From Mesorhizobium qingshengii (lineage in GTDB: Bacteria; Pseudomonadota; Alphaproteobacteria; Rhizobiales; Rhizobiaceae): a stretch of 64,000 nt of DNA. The stretch spans positions 1-64,000 of the forward strand of contig NZ_FMXM01000016.1 in the NCBI RefSeq assembly GCF_900103325.1. The letters are read 5' to 3'. Under the pieces are notes generated by a model. The model did not search any database, had not been told where the DNA came from, and was given only the letters and a program-made list of their open reading frames with translations. Each line of letters begins with the position of its first letter. The stretch's first letter is position 1. Both the position numbers and the translations under genes were made by a program. Shown one piece after another: positions 1 through 8,423 of the stretch.

Positions 1-281
1 ACGAGCGTGCCGAAGACGACGTTGACGGCGGCCGCGACGAAGGCGGTGCCGAAGCTGATCTCCAGCGCGTTGACGGTGCGCCGGTCGGTGGCGATGGCCC
101 AGAACTCGGTCCAGCCGAGCGCCGCCGAGCGCCAGACCAGCCCGGACAAGGGAATGAGGATGATCAGCGTGAGGTAGGCAAGCGAGAAGCCGAGCGTCAA
201 TCCGAAACCCGGAATGACACTCGGCTGTCTGAACCGCCACCCCGCCGGAGCCGGTGCCATGGTCACGAATGCTGCGGTCAT
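1..281 (-). CDS. cysT: Sulfate ABC transporter permease CysT, N-terminal part (cut by window edge)
   Basis: Inner-membrane permease of the sulfate/thiosulfate importer. Only about the first 93 residues are inside the window. The translation has a short Pro-rich leader, then PSVIPGFGLTLGFSLAYLTL, the typical first membrane segment of CysT/CysU, then a loop ending in TDRRTVNALEISFGTAF, which leads into the second membrane segment. ATG at 281 is chosen; an in-frame ATG at 260 and a GTG at 305 are alternatives, and no strong ribosome site separates them. The rest of the gene and probably cysW/cysA lie to the left. Sulfate import fits the PAPS-forming and sulfotransferase genes a few kilobases to the right, but the two are not one operon. 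Assignment rests on recognition of the family N-terminus. Confidence 0.8.
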   Translation of the reverse strand, partial: MTAAFVTMAPAPAGWRFRQPSVIPGFGLTLGFSLAYLTLIILIPLSGLVWRSAALGWTEFWAIATDRRTVNALEISFGTAFVAAAVNVVFGTL

Positions 282-817
282 CGAGTTCAGGGAAGTCCCT
301 CTCACTCAACCAAGATTGCATCCGCTATGGCTCGAAGCGGTTTGTATGCGCAAGATGTTTGAACGATCCCTGCCACTACGTCTATTCGCCCAGTGGCGTT
401 TCGTCCTTCGTCGCCATTCGGAATTTCCGAGGTCGTGCGACTACCACTTAATGCGCGGATATTTAGGTCAGGTCGGGTAGGCACCCTCGCCGAAATGATA
501 CGGTCGCCCTCATTTCAATCGGCTCATACTCTTCCGCCGGGAACAAGCGCCTGCATAAATGCACAAATATGCGGCGCGATCCCAAGCAACGGCTTGCCGC
601 GTCAGCACTCACAATGCCCGATATGCAGCGTTCCGCAGTCGAATGTCGGCATGAAGGCCAACAAGCAGGTATAGCCGAAAGTGTAGCCATACCCGACAGA
701 ATAGGTTGGTTGAGCCTCGATAGCATCTCGCGCAGTACCCTTGGACGAGTTCTACGCAACGCCAAACCAACGTAATAATAAGGTGCTGGCTGGATATCGA
801 TCGGGGAGAGGGAGGAA
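282..817. other. Intergenic region between divergent cysT and the DUF3102-like gene
   Basis: About 535 bases without a convincing gene. Open frames on both strands are short, overlap each other and lack family features. The region must hold the promoter of cysT on the minus strand and that of the gene starting at 818 on the plus strand. A good Shine-Dalgarno (gggagg) lies just before 818. No clear operator or terminator was seen. Confidence 0.6.
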
Positions 818-1495
818 ATGAAGAACATTTCAAAGGAACTGATGGAGCTAGCCGAACACATTCGTCCGGCGCGGGAAGCGTTCGCGGAAGCGGACAAAAG
901 AAGGATCGAATCCGCCTTGGAGGCAGGGCGACTTCTCTGCCAGGCCAAGGATGACTGCCCGCACCAGCAATGGCTGGCTTTTCTGACATTGGCCGGTATT
1001 TACGAGCAACAGGCCAGAGAGCTGATGCAGCTGGCCCGCGCGGGATTGACGGCACACGTCGTTTCGGAAATCGGAGGCATCAATGCGGCACTGGCCTATC
1101 TGGTGAAGGCAAGATTGCCCGAGCCAGGCGAATGCCTGACCGTGGGACGGATAGGCTGGCCTGAAAAGAACACGCCCTTCGCCATCATCAAGCCAAACAC
1201 CGCCTATCCTGGTTACTACGACGTGGCGATTGCCGACATGTGGGCCAATCCCGCAACGGTTTTCTCGTCCACGAAGCCGCTGAAGGGCGGGAGTTTGCGG
1301 CTGGCCGACGGGTCGTTCTTCGACAACCTCTGGCATATCGTCGACAGGGAATTGGATGTGCCGCATTCGCAGCGCGAATTCCAGATGATGCCGGCGGATC
1401 TGGTCTCCAGGGATGGGGCTTTCCTCTTCGCAAAACCAGCCACCGCTGCAGGTGATGGTTCGAAGACAAACCGTGCGCCCAACTACGCATTTTGA
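818..1495 (+). CDS. DUF3102-like protein of unknown function
   Basis: A 225-residue soluble protein. The first ~90 residues resemble DUF3102: a helical segment with EAGRLLCQAKDDCPHQQWLA followed by ARELMQLARAG, matching the family pattern of 'GrlL.eAK..l.Hg.W...L.....s...A..lM.lA'. Such domains occur in phage- and plasmid-related proteins of unknown role. The remaining ~130 residues are not recognised; they are rich in aromatic residues and lack membrane segments. The ATG at 818 is preceded by gggagg. The stop overlaps the start of a long frame beginning at 1492, but the next real gene more likely begins at 1603. The family match is by pattern only. Confidence 0.65.
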   Translation: MKNISKELMELAEHIRPAREAFAEADKRRIESALEAGRLLCQAKDDCPHQQWLAFLTLAGIYEQQARELMQLARAGLTAHVVSEIGGINAALAYLVKARLPEPGECLTVGRIGWPEKNTPFAIIKPNTAYPGYYDVAIADMWANPATVFSSTKPLKGGSLRLADGSFFDNLWHIVDRELDVPHSQREFQMMPADLVSRDGAFLFAKPATAAGDGSKTNRAPNYAF

Positions 1496-1602
1496 TTATC
1501 CGGCATTCCGCCGCAATGGAGCCTCGCTCGATGGCAGGTTCCATTGCGGCCACTGGCAATGAGGGCACAGCTGCAACCGATATAGCCAGAGCGGAGAGAG
1601 AG

Positions 1603-2232
1603 ATGGAAAGTCGCCGTGCGAGCGTCGCCGCCTTCTGCCTAGCGCTTTTGGTGATGCCGGAGCGCTCCGTCGCGCAGTCCCAGCTGAACCAAACAGAGGT
1701 CTATCAAGCCCAGGCGAAGTTATTCGAGGGCAATTTCCTGTCTCGCATTCCGGATGGCAAGATTGATCAGCGAACACTGGACGCTTTAAGGGCATGGCAA
1801 AGACAAACGAAGCGGCCGCAGACCAACGCTTTGACGAAGAAAGAGTTCAATCAGTTGATGCGGTTTGATCCTGGCAAACACGCCTGGGAAGCGATATCCG
1901 GATCAATAGACGGGAGTTGGACCGCTGTTTGGGGACACCGTTCCGGCGTGGAGGCAGCCCAAAAAGCCCTGGCAGGATGCCAGAAGAAATCGTCTCGGCC
2001 CGACGATTGTTCGTACGTGTCCAATTCGGTTGATCGGAGCGGCCCGGGTTGGTCAGCTGCCGTCTTTTGCGAGCAGCGAGATCTGTTTCGAAAAAAAGGG
2101 CAAATGTTCCTGCACAATGGCCTGAGCCGGAAATCGGCGATAGATCAAGCGTTTGCTGCCGCAAGCGCAGCGAAATTTCCCGCGTCTCAATGCAGCCTCG
2201 TAAAGGCGCTGGACGGAAACGGGGCCCAGTGA
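1603..2232 (+). CDS. Exported protein with peptidoglycan-binding-like and DUF4189-like regions
   Basis: A 209-residue protein. The ATG at 1603 follows a purine-rich gcggagagagag site and gives a clean signal peptide (MESRRASVAAFCLALLVMP, with a likely cleavage after SVAQ). The frame is open upstream to 1492, but that extension carries no signal and is probably not translated. Residues ~30-80 resemble a PG_binding_1 helix bundle (DGKIDQRTLDALRAWQRQ). Residues ~100-150 contain AVWGHRSGVEAAQKALAGCQ and a DCSYV stretch, like the DUF4189 fold found in small periplasmic proteins of rhizobia. Likely periplasmic; substrate unknown. A strong hairpin follows the stop codon. Confidence 0.6.
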   Translation: MESRRASVAAFCLALLVMPERSVAQSQLNQTEVYQAQAKLFEGNFLSRIPDGKIDQRTLDALRAWQRQTKRPQTNALTKKEFNQLMRFDPGKHAWEAISGSIDGSWTAVWGHRSGVEAAQKALAGCQKKSSRPDDCSYVSNSVDRSGPGWSAAVFCEQRDLFRKKGQMFLHNGLSRKSAIDQAFAAASAAKFPASQCSLVKALDGNGAQ

Positions 2233-2239
2233 GCACCTT

Positions 2240-2269
2240 CCTTCAGCGCTTGCCAACAAGTGCTGAAGG
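2240..2269 (+). terminator. Hairpin after the DUF4189-like gene
   Basis: Inverted repeat with 12-base arms (2240-2251 and 2258-2269), one G-U pair and a 6-base loop, starting 8 bases after the stop codon at 2232. There is no T-run afterwards, so it may be a processing or stabilising hairpin rather than a full intrinsic terminator. Confidence 0.5.
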
Positions 2270-2493
2270 TATCCGGGCACATACCCTTCATTGGCGTTTT
2301 GGCGGGGAGGTGTCGCGCGGGCCTAACCCCTTTGGAAGGCTATCCGCATTTAGCGCAATCAAATGGCGCCTACCGGTGTTTTCAGAGCGCGGCGGTCTCG
2401 GAAGAGGTAATGCCATATCCGATTTCGCGCTCCATTTTCTTGATCGCTACTGGCTTAATCAAAGAAGGATATCATCATCAGAGTGGCGAGCTC

Positions 2494-3843
2494 ATGCGCA
2501 TTGCAATCGTTGGTTCAGGTTACGTCGGTCTTGTGTCTGGGGCATGCTTGGCTGACTTTGGTCACAAAGTTGTCTGCATCGACAAGGCAGAGGCCAAAAT
2601 CGTCGATCTTCAAGCTGGAAGAATGCCGATCTACGAGCCAGGTCTCGAAGACCTTGTCTCCAAGAATTCCGCGACAGGGCAGCTCGCCTTTACAAGCGCG
2701 CTCGCGCCGGCAGTCGCAGACGCGGATGTGGTGTTCATTGCCGTCGGGACGCCTTCGAGGCGAGGCGACGGTCATGCCGACCTTTCCTATATTTACGAGG
2801 CGGCGCGTGAAATCGCGGCAGCGGTTCGCGGCTTTACGGTGGTCGCGGTCAAATCCACGGTGCCAGTGGGAACCGGAGATGAAGTCGAACGGATTATTCG
2901 CGGCTGTAATCCGGCCGCGGATGTGGCAGTCGTGTCGAACCCGGAATTCCTTCGCGAAGGAGCTGCCATCGACGACTTCAAACGTCCGGACAGGATCGTT
3001 ATCGGTCTGCCGTCGGACGAACGCAGCCGTGAAGTGATGGCGGAAGTCTACCGGCCGCTCTATCTCAACCAGGCGCCGATCATGTTCACCGGGCGTCGCA
3101 CCTCGGAACTGACAAAGTATGCGGCCAACGCCTTCCTGGCGCTCAAGATTACATTCATCAACGAGATCGCAGATCTCTGCGAGAACGTGGGTGCGAACGT
3201 CCAGGAGGTGGCGCGGGGCATCGGGCTCGACAACCGCATTGGTCCGAAATTCCTGCATGCAGGCCCTGGTTATGGCGGGTCCTGTTTTCCAAAGGATACG
3301 CTGGCGCTCGTCAAGACGGCGCAAGACAGCGGCGCGCCGCTACGGCTAATCGAAACGACGGTCGCCGTGAACGACCAGCGAAAACGCATCATGGCCCGCA
3401 GGATCGTACTCGCCTGCGGCGGCAATGTTCGAGCAAAGACAGTGGCCGTACTCGGCCTCACATTCAAACCCAACACAGATGACGTCCGTGACGCGCCTTC
3501 CCTCTCGATTATCCAAGCCTTGATCGATTTCGGGGCGCATGTTCGAGTGTATGACCCCGAAGGCATGGAACAAGCACGGCTCATGCTTGGCGCGAGCGTC
3601 GAGTATGCGAAGGGAGCGTATGAATGCGCCAAGGGTGCCGATGCCCTGGTGATTGTCACGGAGTGGAACCAGTTTCGTGCCCTGGATTTTGCACGGCTGT
3701 CGCGCACCATGTCGAAGCAGGTCGTGGTCGACCTACGTAACATCTACAGGCGGGAAGATATCTGCAAGCATGGATTTGAATACGTGAACGTCGGCGAGGG
3801 AGTGGCAGGGGATAGTCCTGTTTTTGCCGCGGCCGCCGAATGA
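2494..3843 (+). CDS. ugd: UDP-glucose 6-dehydrogenase
   Basis: Oxidises UDP-glucose to UDP-glucuronate with two NAD+; called rkpK in Sinorhizobium. The protein is 449 residues, normal for the family. The Rossmann motif GSGYVGLVSG is at residues 7-16. The catalytic cysteine is Cys264 in GGSCFPKD, and FKPNTDDVRDAPS marks the C-terminal NAD/UDP-binding domain. ATG at 2494 gives the canonical MRIAIVGSGYVG start; the frame is open further upstream to 2260, but that extension is not family-like. The stop overlaps the lspL start by 4 bases (ATGA), so the two are translationally coupled. Together they supply UDP-GlcA and UDP-GalA for an acidic polysaccharide. Confidence 0.96.
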   Translation: MRIAIVGSGYVGLVSGACLADFGHKVVCIDKAEAKIVDLQAGRMPIYEPGLEDLVSKNSATGQLAFTSALAPAVADADVVFIAVGTPSRRGDGHADLSYIYEAAREIAAAVRGFTVVAVKSTVPVGTGDEVERIIRGCNPAADVAVVSNPEFLREGAAIDDFKRPDRIVIGLPSDERSREVMAEVYRPLYLNQAPIMFTGRRTSELTKYAANAFLALKITFINEIADLCENVGANVQEVARGIGLDNRIGPKFLHAGPGYGGSCFPKDTLALVKTAQDSGAPLRLIETTVAVNDQRKRIMARRIVLACGGNVRAKTVAVLGLTFKPNTDDVRDAPSLSIIQALIDFGAHVRVYDPEGMEQARLMLGASVEYAKGAYECAKGADALVIVTEWNQFRALDFARLSRTMSKQVVVDLRNIYRREDICKHGFEYVNVGEGVAGDSPVFAAAAE

Positions 3844-4868
3844 GGTATCTCGTCACCGGAACCGCGGGATTTATCGGTTTCCATCTGGCGCGCCGCCTGC
3901 TGGATGAAGGTCACTCCGTGACCGGCTTCGACGGGATGACGCCATACTACGACGTTGCCCTGAAGCATTCCCGACATGCCTTGCTGCAGCGGTACGACGC
4001 CTTCCGCTTCCATATCGGGCAGTTGGAAGACATGGATGCCCTCCGGCGGACGGCAGACTCGGCCATGCCCGATGTGATTGTCCATCTGGCCGCGCAAGCT
4101 GGTGTGCGGTACTCGATCGACAATCCGCGAAGCTACACCGACAGCAATCTGGTCGGTTCCTTCAACGTCCTCGAACTTGCTCGCGATCTGAAGCCAAGAC
4201 ATCTGCTGCTTGCCTCCACCAGTTCGGTCTATGGCGCGAATGAACAAATCCCGTTCGTCGAGACCGACAAGACCGATTGGCCGCTGACGTTCTACGCGGC
4301 GACCAAGAAGGCGGTGGAGGCGATGTCACACTCCTATTCGCATCTTTTCCAGATCCCAACGACATCCTTCCGCTTCTTCACCGTGTACGGCCCCTGGGGT
4401 CGACCCGACATGGCGCTCTTCAAGTTTGTCGACGCCATCGAGAACGAGCGCCCGATTGAAGTCTATGGCGAAGGTGGGATGAAACGCGATTTCACCTATG
4501 TTCACGATCTTGTCGAAGCCATCGTCCGGCTCATCGGATGTGTGCCGGTGGCCGGCCGGCCGGTGTCTGGCCCGGATGTCGTCGACACGCTGTCACCCGT
4601 GGCGCCGTGGCGTGTTGTCAATATAGGCGTTGGCCAGCCGGTGGAGCTGTTGTCTTTCATCGAGACCATCGAGAATTGTCTCGGCAAACGTGCCATCCGC
4701 AAGATGTTGCCGATGCAATCAGGCGACATGCAGGCGACTTATGCCGACCCGCGCCTCCTGGAGGCCCTTACCGGTTTTCGCCCCAAGACCAGCGTAGAGG
4801 ACGGGGTGGCTGCCTTCATACGTTGGTATCTGGAAGAATGGCCATCGCGGCCGACAATCGCCGCCTAG
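3840..4868 (+). CDS. lspL: UDP-glucuronate 4-epimerase (LspL/LpsL type)
   Basis: NAD-dependent epimerase of the extended SDR family that converts UDP-glucuronate to UDP-galacturonate. It has 342 residues. TGTAGFIGFH at residues 6-15 is the NAD-binding loop and Tyr152-x3-Lys156 (FYAATKK) the catalytic pair. GFDGMTPYYDV after the first strand-helix unit is characteristic of the rhizobial LspL group. The gene overlaps ugd by 4 bases, the same ugd-lspL pairing known in rhizobia for LPS/K-antigen precursors. UDP-GalA is the likely source of galacturonate for a polymer that the PL10-like lyase at 17238 could cleave. Confidence 0.93.
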   Translation: MRYLVTGTAGFIGFHLARRLLDEGHSVTGFDGMTPYYDVALKHSRHALLQRYDAFRFHIGQLEDMDALRRTADSAMPDVIVHLAAQAGVRYSIDNPRSYTDSNLVGSFNVLELARDLKPRHLLLASTSSVYGANEQIPFVETDKTDWPLTFYAATKKAVEAMSHSYSHLFQIPTTSFRFFTVYGPWGRPDMALFKFVDAIENERPIEVYGEGGMKRDFTYVHDLVEAIVRLIGCVPVAGRPVSGPDVVDTLSPVAPWRVVNIGVGQPVELLSFIETIENCLGKRAIRKMLPMQSGDMQATYADPRLLEALTGFRPKTSVEDGVAAFIRWYLEEWPSRPTIAA

Positions 4869-4964
4869 CGACTATCGCCAACCGGAATCACCAGGCGCTC
4901 AAGTGCGCTGCTTAGATTCCGCGCGTGCGACCGTGGCACACGAAAGGGCCAACACGGGACCCTG

Positions 4965-5867
4965 TCAGGCCGACATCAGCTTGGCGTGTATCTTCGGTCT
5001 GGCGCCGCCGCGCCAGGATGACACCTCAATGGTTGCTCCGTCGCCGCAAAGCACGGCAAAGCCGCTGTCGGTATGCGTTTGCACCTGGCCAGTCAGCCCT
5101 ATGTAGCGCCCTCGCCCGGCAAACATGCGTGCCTCGTCGACGATGATTTTGGCTCCGCCATCGAGGGTGAAGGCGCCCGGATAGGGATCGCCAACAGCGC
5201 GAACAAAACGCAGAATACTTTCGGCCGTCTGCGTCCAGTCGATTATCCCGTCATCCGCCGAACGCTTGGCACAGTAGCTGGCGAGGGAGTCGTCCTGCGC
5301 AACGCCCACCCTGTTGTCACGGGCGATCGCTGACACAACGAGGGGGGTCATCTCCATCAGGGCCCGCTTGTGCTTTTCGTAGAGCGAACGCGCGGTCTCG
5401 TCCGGCGCGACGGCAAAGAGTTTCTGCAGGACAATCGGACCGCTGTCGACGCCTTCATCGAGCCGAAAGAATGTCGACCCAGTCTCCTTCTCGTTCGCGA
5501 TGATCGTCCAGGGGATCACCGCCCTGCCTCGAAAGCGCGGCAACGGCGCCGGATGGAAGCCTACCGAGCCGAAGCGGGCCACCGAACGAAATTCGGCGCG
5601 GCAGATCTGCGACCAGCCGACCACCAGCGTCAAATCGGGTCGACCTTCTTGAAGCTTCGCGATTGTATCGGGCGCGTTGATATTCTTGGTCAGGTGGACT
5701 TCTACTCCCGCTGCGCGCGCCGGACCTGCCAAATCGACGAAATCGGAGTGGCGTGCGGAAGCGTCGACCGCAAGGGTGACGAGCAGCGACGGTGTCATAC
5801 CCGCTTCGACGAGGGCGTCGAACGCAACGCGTGATCCTTCCACCGCGCCGACAAAGGCTATGCGCAT
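4965..5867 (-). CDS. Formyltransferase-family protein (sugar N-formyltransferase-like)
   Basis: A 300-residue protein of the methionyl-tRNA formyltransferase / sugar N-formyltransferase superfamily, which moves a formyl group from 10-formyl-tetrahydrofolate to an amine. The core is FHPAPLPRFRGRAVIPWTI (residues 104-122), then GVDSGPI with Asp141. The usual triad is Asn-His-Asp; here His105 and Asp141 are present, but the Asn position is Gly103. A C-terminal domain follows. ATG at 5867 (MRIAFVGA) has an upstream AGGA; the frame is open to 6143, but that extension is not family-like. The position among polysaccharide genes and next to a divergent glycosyltransferase suggests an amino-sugar substrate. 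The missing Asn leaves activity uncertain. Confidence 0.75.
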   Translation of the reverse strand: MRIAFVGAVEGSRVAFDALVEAGMTPSLLVTLAVDASARHSDFVDLAGPARAAGVEVHLTKNINAPDTIAKLQEGRPDLTLVVGWSQICRAEFRSVARFGSVGFHPAPLPRFRGRAVIPWTIIANEKETGSTFFRLDEGVDSGPIVLQKLFAVAPDETARSLYEKHKRALMEMTPLVVSAIARDNRVGVAQDDSLASYCAKRSADDGIIDWTQTAESILRFVRAVGDPYPGAFTLDGGAKIIVDEARMFAGRGRYIGLTGQVQTHTDSGFAVLCGDGATIEVSSWRGGARPKIHAKLMSA

Positions 5868-6041
5868 GAAATCCTGACTCCAATTCACGGCCGCAAGCGA
5901 CAGCGGACGCCGCCTCTTTTCTATTGTTCGCTTCGCTTCTACGCCCAAGTCCGCCTTTAGAGGTACCCGATCCTCTTTGAGGCATCCCAATGTCCAAGTC
6001 TTCCGGGAGACAAAAGGCCGGATAGTAGGGGGATCAGGGCT

Positions 6042-7253
6042 TTGGGATTGGAACTGTCGATGGACTATGGCGTCGGCTTGGCACTTCCGGATGGCGATGC
6101 CGTTGCGGCCGAGCGTCTGCGCATTGGCTCGCGCCGGCCGCATGTGTTGATCGTGCTACCTGGACTGGGCGCCGGCGGCACCGAACATGTCGTCAACGTT
6201 CTCGCCAACCAGTGGGCCGCAAGAGGCTGGCTCGTGACTTTGGTCACATTCGAGCCACCCGGTCCCCCGCCTTACTATCCTTTCGATCCCGCGGTCAGGA
6301 TAGAGCGGTTGGGATTGCCACAGGTGAAACGATCGAAGTTAGGGGCAATTGTCGCAAGCACTCGCAGGGTATTTCTTCTGCGCCGAGCGCTCAGGAGGTT
6401 GGCCCCGGATGTGACCCTGAGCTTTCTCACGCGTACCAACGTGATGTCGCTGGCGGCAAGTCGAGGGCTCGGCCTTAGCGTTGTGGTTTCGGAGCGTAAC
6501 AATCCTGCCCTGCAGGACGTGGGCCCGATCTGGCGGTTTCTTCGGGCGACGCTTTATCCATCCGCCTTCGGATTGGTCACCATGACCAAGGGAGCGCTGA
6601 ATTACTTCAGCCCTGCCATGCGCAAGCGAAGCTGGGTCATTCCCAATCCGGTCGATCTGCCCGCGGCTGGCAAACCGCGCCGGGGCGGCAACTTGCTCGT
6701 CGCCGTCGGCCGTCTGGTCCCCCAGAAAGGTTTCGACCTTCTGCTAAAGGCATTCGCCAACGTCCGCCGCGATTTCCCCGAATGGAAATTGGTAATTTGG
6801 GGCGAGGGTCCCGACCGCGCCGAGCTTGAGGCCGAGCGTGATCGCCTGGGCCTGCACGACTGCGTTGAAATGCCCGGGATAACCAGCCAGCCCGGCATCT
6901 GGGTGGAAACCGCCGATGCCTTCGTGCTTTCGTCCCGCTACGAAGGTTGGGGGATCGTGCTGCTGGAGGCCATGGCAGCCGGCCTGCCCGTCATATCCTT
7001 CGACTGTCAGTGGGGGCCTCGGGAGATGGTTGAAAATGAGAAGAATGGACTTCTCGTCGAAAGCGGAAATGTCGATGCGCTCGCGGCCGGCCTTCGACGG
7101 CTGCTAGGCGATGAAAGCCTGCGCCAGAAGCTAGGCGCGGCGGCGGGAGTAAGTGCCGCCAGGTTCACCCCCGAATATGTAATGCAGAACTGGGACCAAG
7201 TCATTCGCGCTGCCCTGGCGTCGCGCGGCAATAAAGAGCTCTCGCCATGCTGA
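6042..7253 (+). CDS. GT4-family glycosyltransferase
   Basis: Retaining GT-B glycosyltransferase of about 403 residues, presumably acting at the cytoplasmic face of the membrane on a lipid-linked repeat unit. The N-terminal domain has GLGAGGTEHVVNVLA, the donor/acceptor loop of GT4 enzymes. The C-terminal domain has VAVGRLVPQKGFDLLLKAF and SSRYEGWGIVLLEAMAAGLP with the E-x7-E pattern. The start is uncertain: TTG at 6042 has a good aggggg site 9 bases upstream, and ATG at 6060 in the same frame is the alternative. The gene overlaps the sulfotransferase start by 7 bases. The sugar transferred cannot be read from sequence. Confidence 0.88.
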   Translation: MGLELSMDYGVGLALPDGDAVAAERLRIGSRRPHVLIVLPGLGAGGTEHVVNVLANQWAARGWLVTLVTFEPPGPPPYYPFDPAVRIERLGLPQVKRSKLGAIVASTRRVFLLRRALRRLAPDVTLSFLTRTNVMSLAASRGLGLSVVVSERNNPALQDVGPIWRFLRATLYPSAFGLVTMTKGALNYFSPAMRKRSWVIPNPVDLPAAGKPRRGGNLLVAVGRLVPQKGFDLLLKAFANVRRDFPEWKLVIWGEGPDRAELEAERDRLGLHDCVEMPGITSQPGIWVETADAFVLSSRYEGWGIVLLEAMAAGLPVISFDCQWGPREMVENEKNGLLVESGNVDALAAGLRRLLGDESLRQKLGAAAGVSAARFTPEYVMQNWDQVIRAALASRGNKELSPC

Positions 7254-8095
7254 CCACCGGTCGCGCTTTGCGCAAGATGGAAACACGCATCAAAATGACC
7301 TGGGCTGGCTCCGGGGCAGATGCATTCCTTGTTTCCTATCCGAAATCGGGGCGAACCTGGTTCAGGCATATCCTATCGGATTATTTCAGCCGGACAGCGC
7401 ATGACGGGAATGTCGATCTCTTCCGCATGTTTGAAGTTCTTCCGAACTTCGACCTTGATCCGGAACGCGGGATTCCTGCTTTCCGCTACGCGGAACAGCG
7501 CCCTCGGGTGCCGCTCATCCTCGTTTCGCATCTCGACTACAGGCGAACGCTGTTCTTCCGCCGGCCAGTCATCTTCATGGTTCGCGATCCGCGCGACGTG
7601 GTCGTATCAGCCTATTTCCACGCAACGCGCCACAAGCATCGCTTCGAAGGCGATATGGATGCCTTCATCTACGATTACCGGCAAGGTCTGCCCGCCCTCA
7701 TTGTCTATCTGAACAACTGGGCGAAGGGCCTGACGCATCACAGGCATGCCGTGTTGAGCTATGAAGAACTGACAGACGACCCTGTCGGCACATCCTCGCG
7801 CATCCTGCGGTTTCTCGGGCATGTCCCGTCCGCGCCGGACCTCAAGGAGGCTATCGAGGCTTCCCGTTTTGAAGCGATGCGTGAACATGAGGTGGCGGGG
7901 GGCCTGCCGGCGCATGTGTATGACCGTGGCGATGCGGAAAGTCGTCGCATGCGTCGCGGGAAGGTCGGAGGCTTCGCCGACTACCTCACTGACGCGCAGG
8001 CCGAGCTGATCGAGCGAACCTGCACCGAATGGTTGACCCCGGCCGCGAAGGAGTTGCTTTGCCGCGGCGGAACCCATTTCTCGCGGTATAATTGA
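7247..8095 (+). CDS. PAPS-dependent sulfotransferase (cytosolic Sulfotransfer_1 type)
   Basis: Transfers sulfate from PAPS to an acceptor, here probably a polysaccharide repeat unit or its precursor. It has 282 residues. The 5'-phosphosulfate loop is YPKSGRTWFR (residues 31-40) and the 3'-phosphate site is RDPRDVVVSAYFH (113-125). Near the C-terminus RMRRGKVGGFADYL corresponds to the RKGxxGxW PAPS-binding motif. It overlaps the preceding glycosyltransferase by 7 bases, indicating co-translation. PAPS can be supplied by the CysD and CysN/C genes 1.7 kb downstream. Confidence 0.9.
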   Translation: MLTTGRALRKMETRIKMTWAGSGADAFLVSYPKSGRTWFRHILSDYFSRTAHDGNVDLFRMFEVLPNFDLDPERGIPAFRYAEQRPRVPLILVSHLDYRRTLFFRRPVIFMVRDPRDVVVSAYFHATRHKHRFEGDMDAFIYDYRQGLPALIVYLNNWAKGLTHHRHAVLSYEELTDDPVGTSSRILRFLGHVPSAPDLKEAIEASRFEAMREHEVAGGLPAHVYDRGDAESRRMRRGKVGGFADYLTDAQAELIERTCTEWLTPAAKELLCRGGTHFSRYN

Positions 8096-8423
8096 AGGCT
8101 TGCCATCGGATTGAAACCTGGCGGGCGGTCCATGCGCGCAGCCTCGATCGTCCTGGCAATCCGGTGCGAGCAGGCAGACCCGCGGCGCGAGTGACGGAAG
8201 CGGTTGAATTCAGATGCATGACCAGGTCCGGCGGGCCGTGAATTCCTTACCGCTAATGGGCTAGGCCATCAGTCGTAGCAATGATCGGGTCCTGACTGAT
8301 TGAGGTTGCAACAGAGCCGAACTTGGTTGTGGCGGGTTCTTCTTTTCCGCCGATGATGGAAGACGTCAGCAGTGCTCTGGCTGGATCTGGGATCTGTGTT
8401 GCTCCGCAAGGACGGGGTGTGGG
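8096..8423. other. Intergenic region before the flippase gene
   Basis: About 330 bases with no open frame of family character on either strand and no clear hairpin or T-run. It may contain a secondary promoter for the flippase-cysD-cysNC group that follows. Confidence 0.5.
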
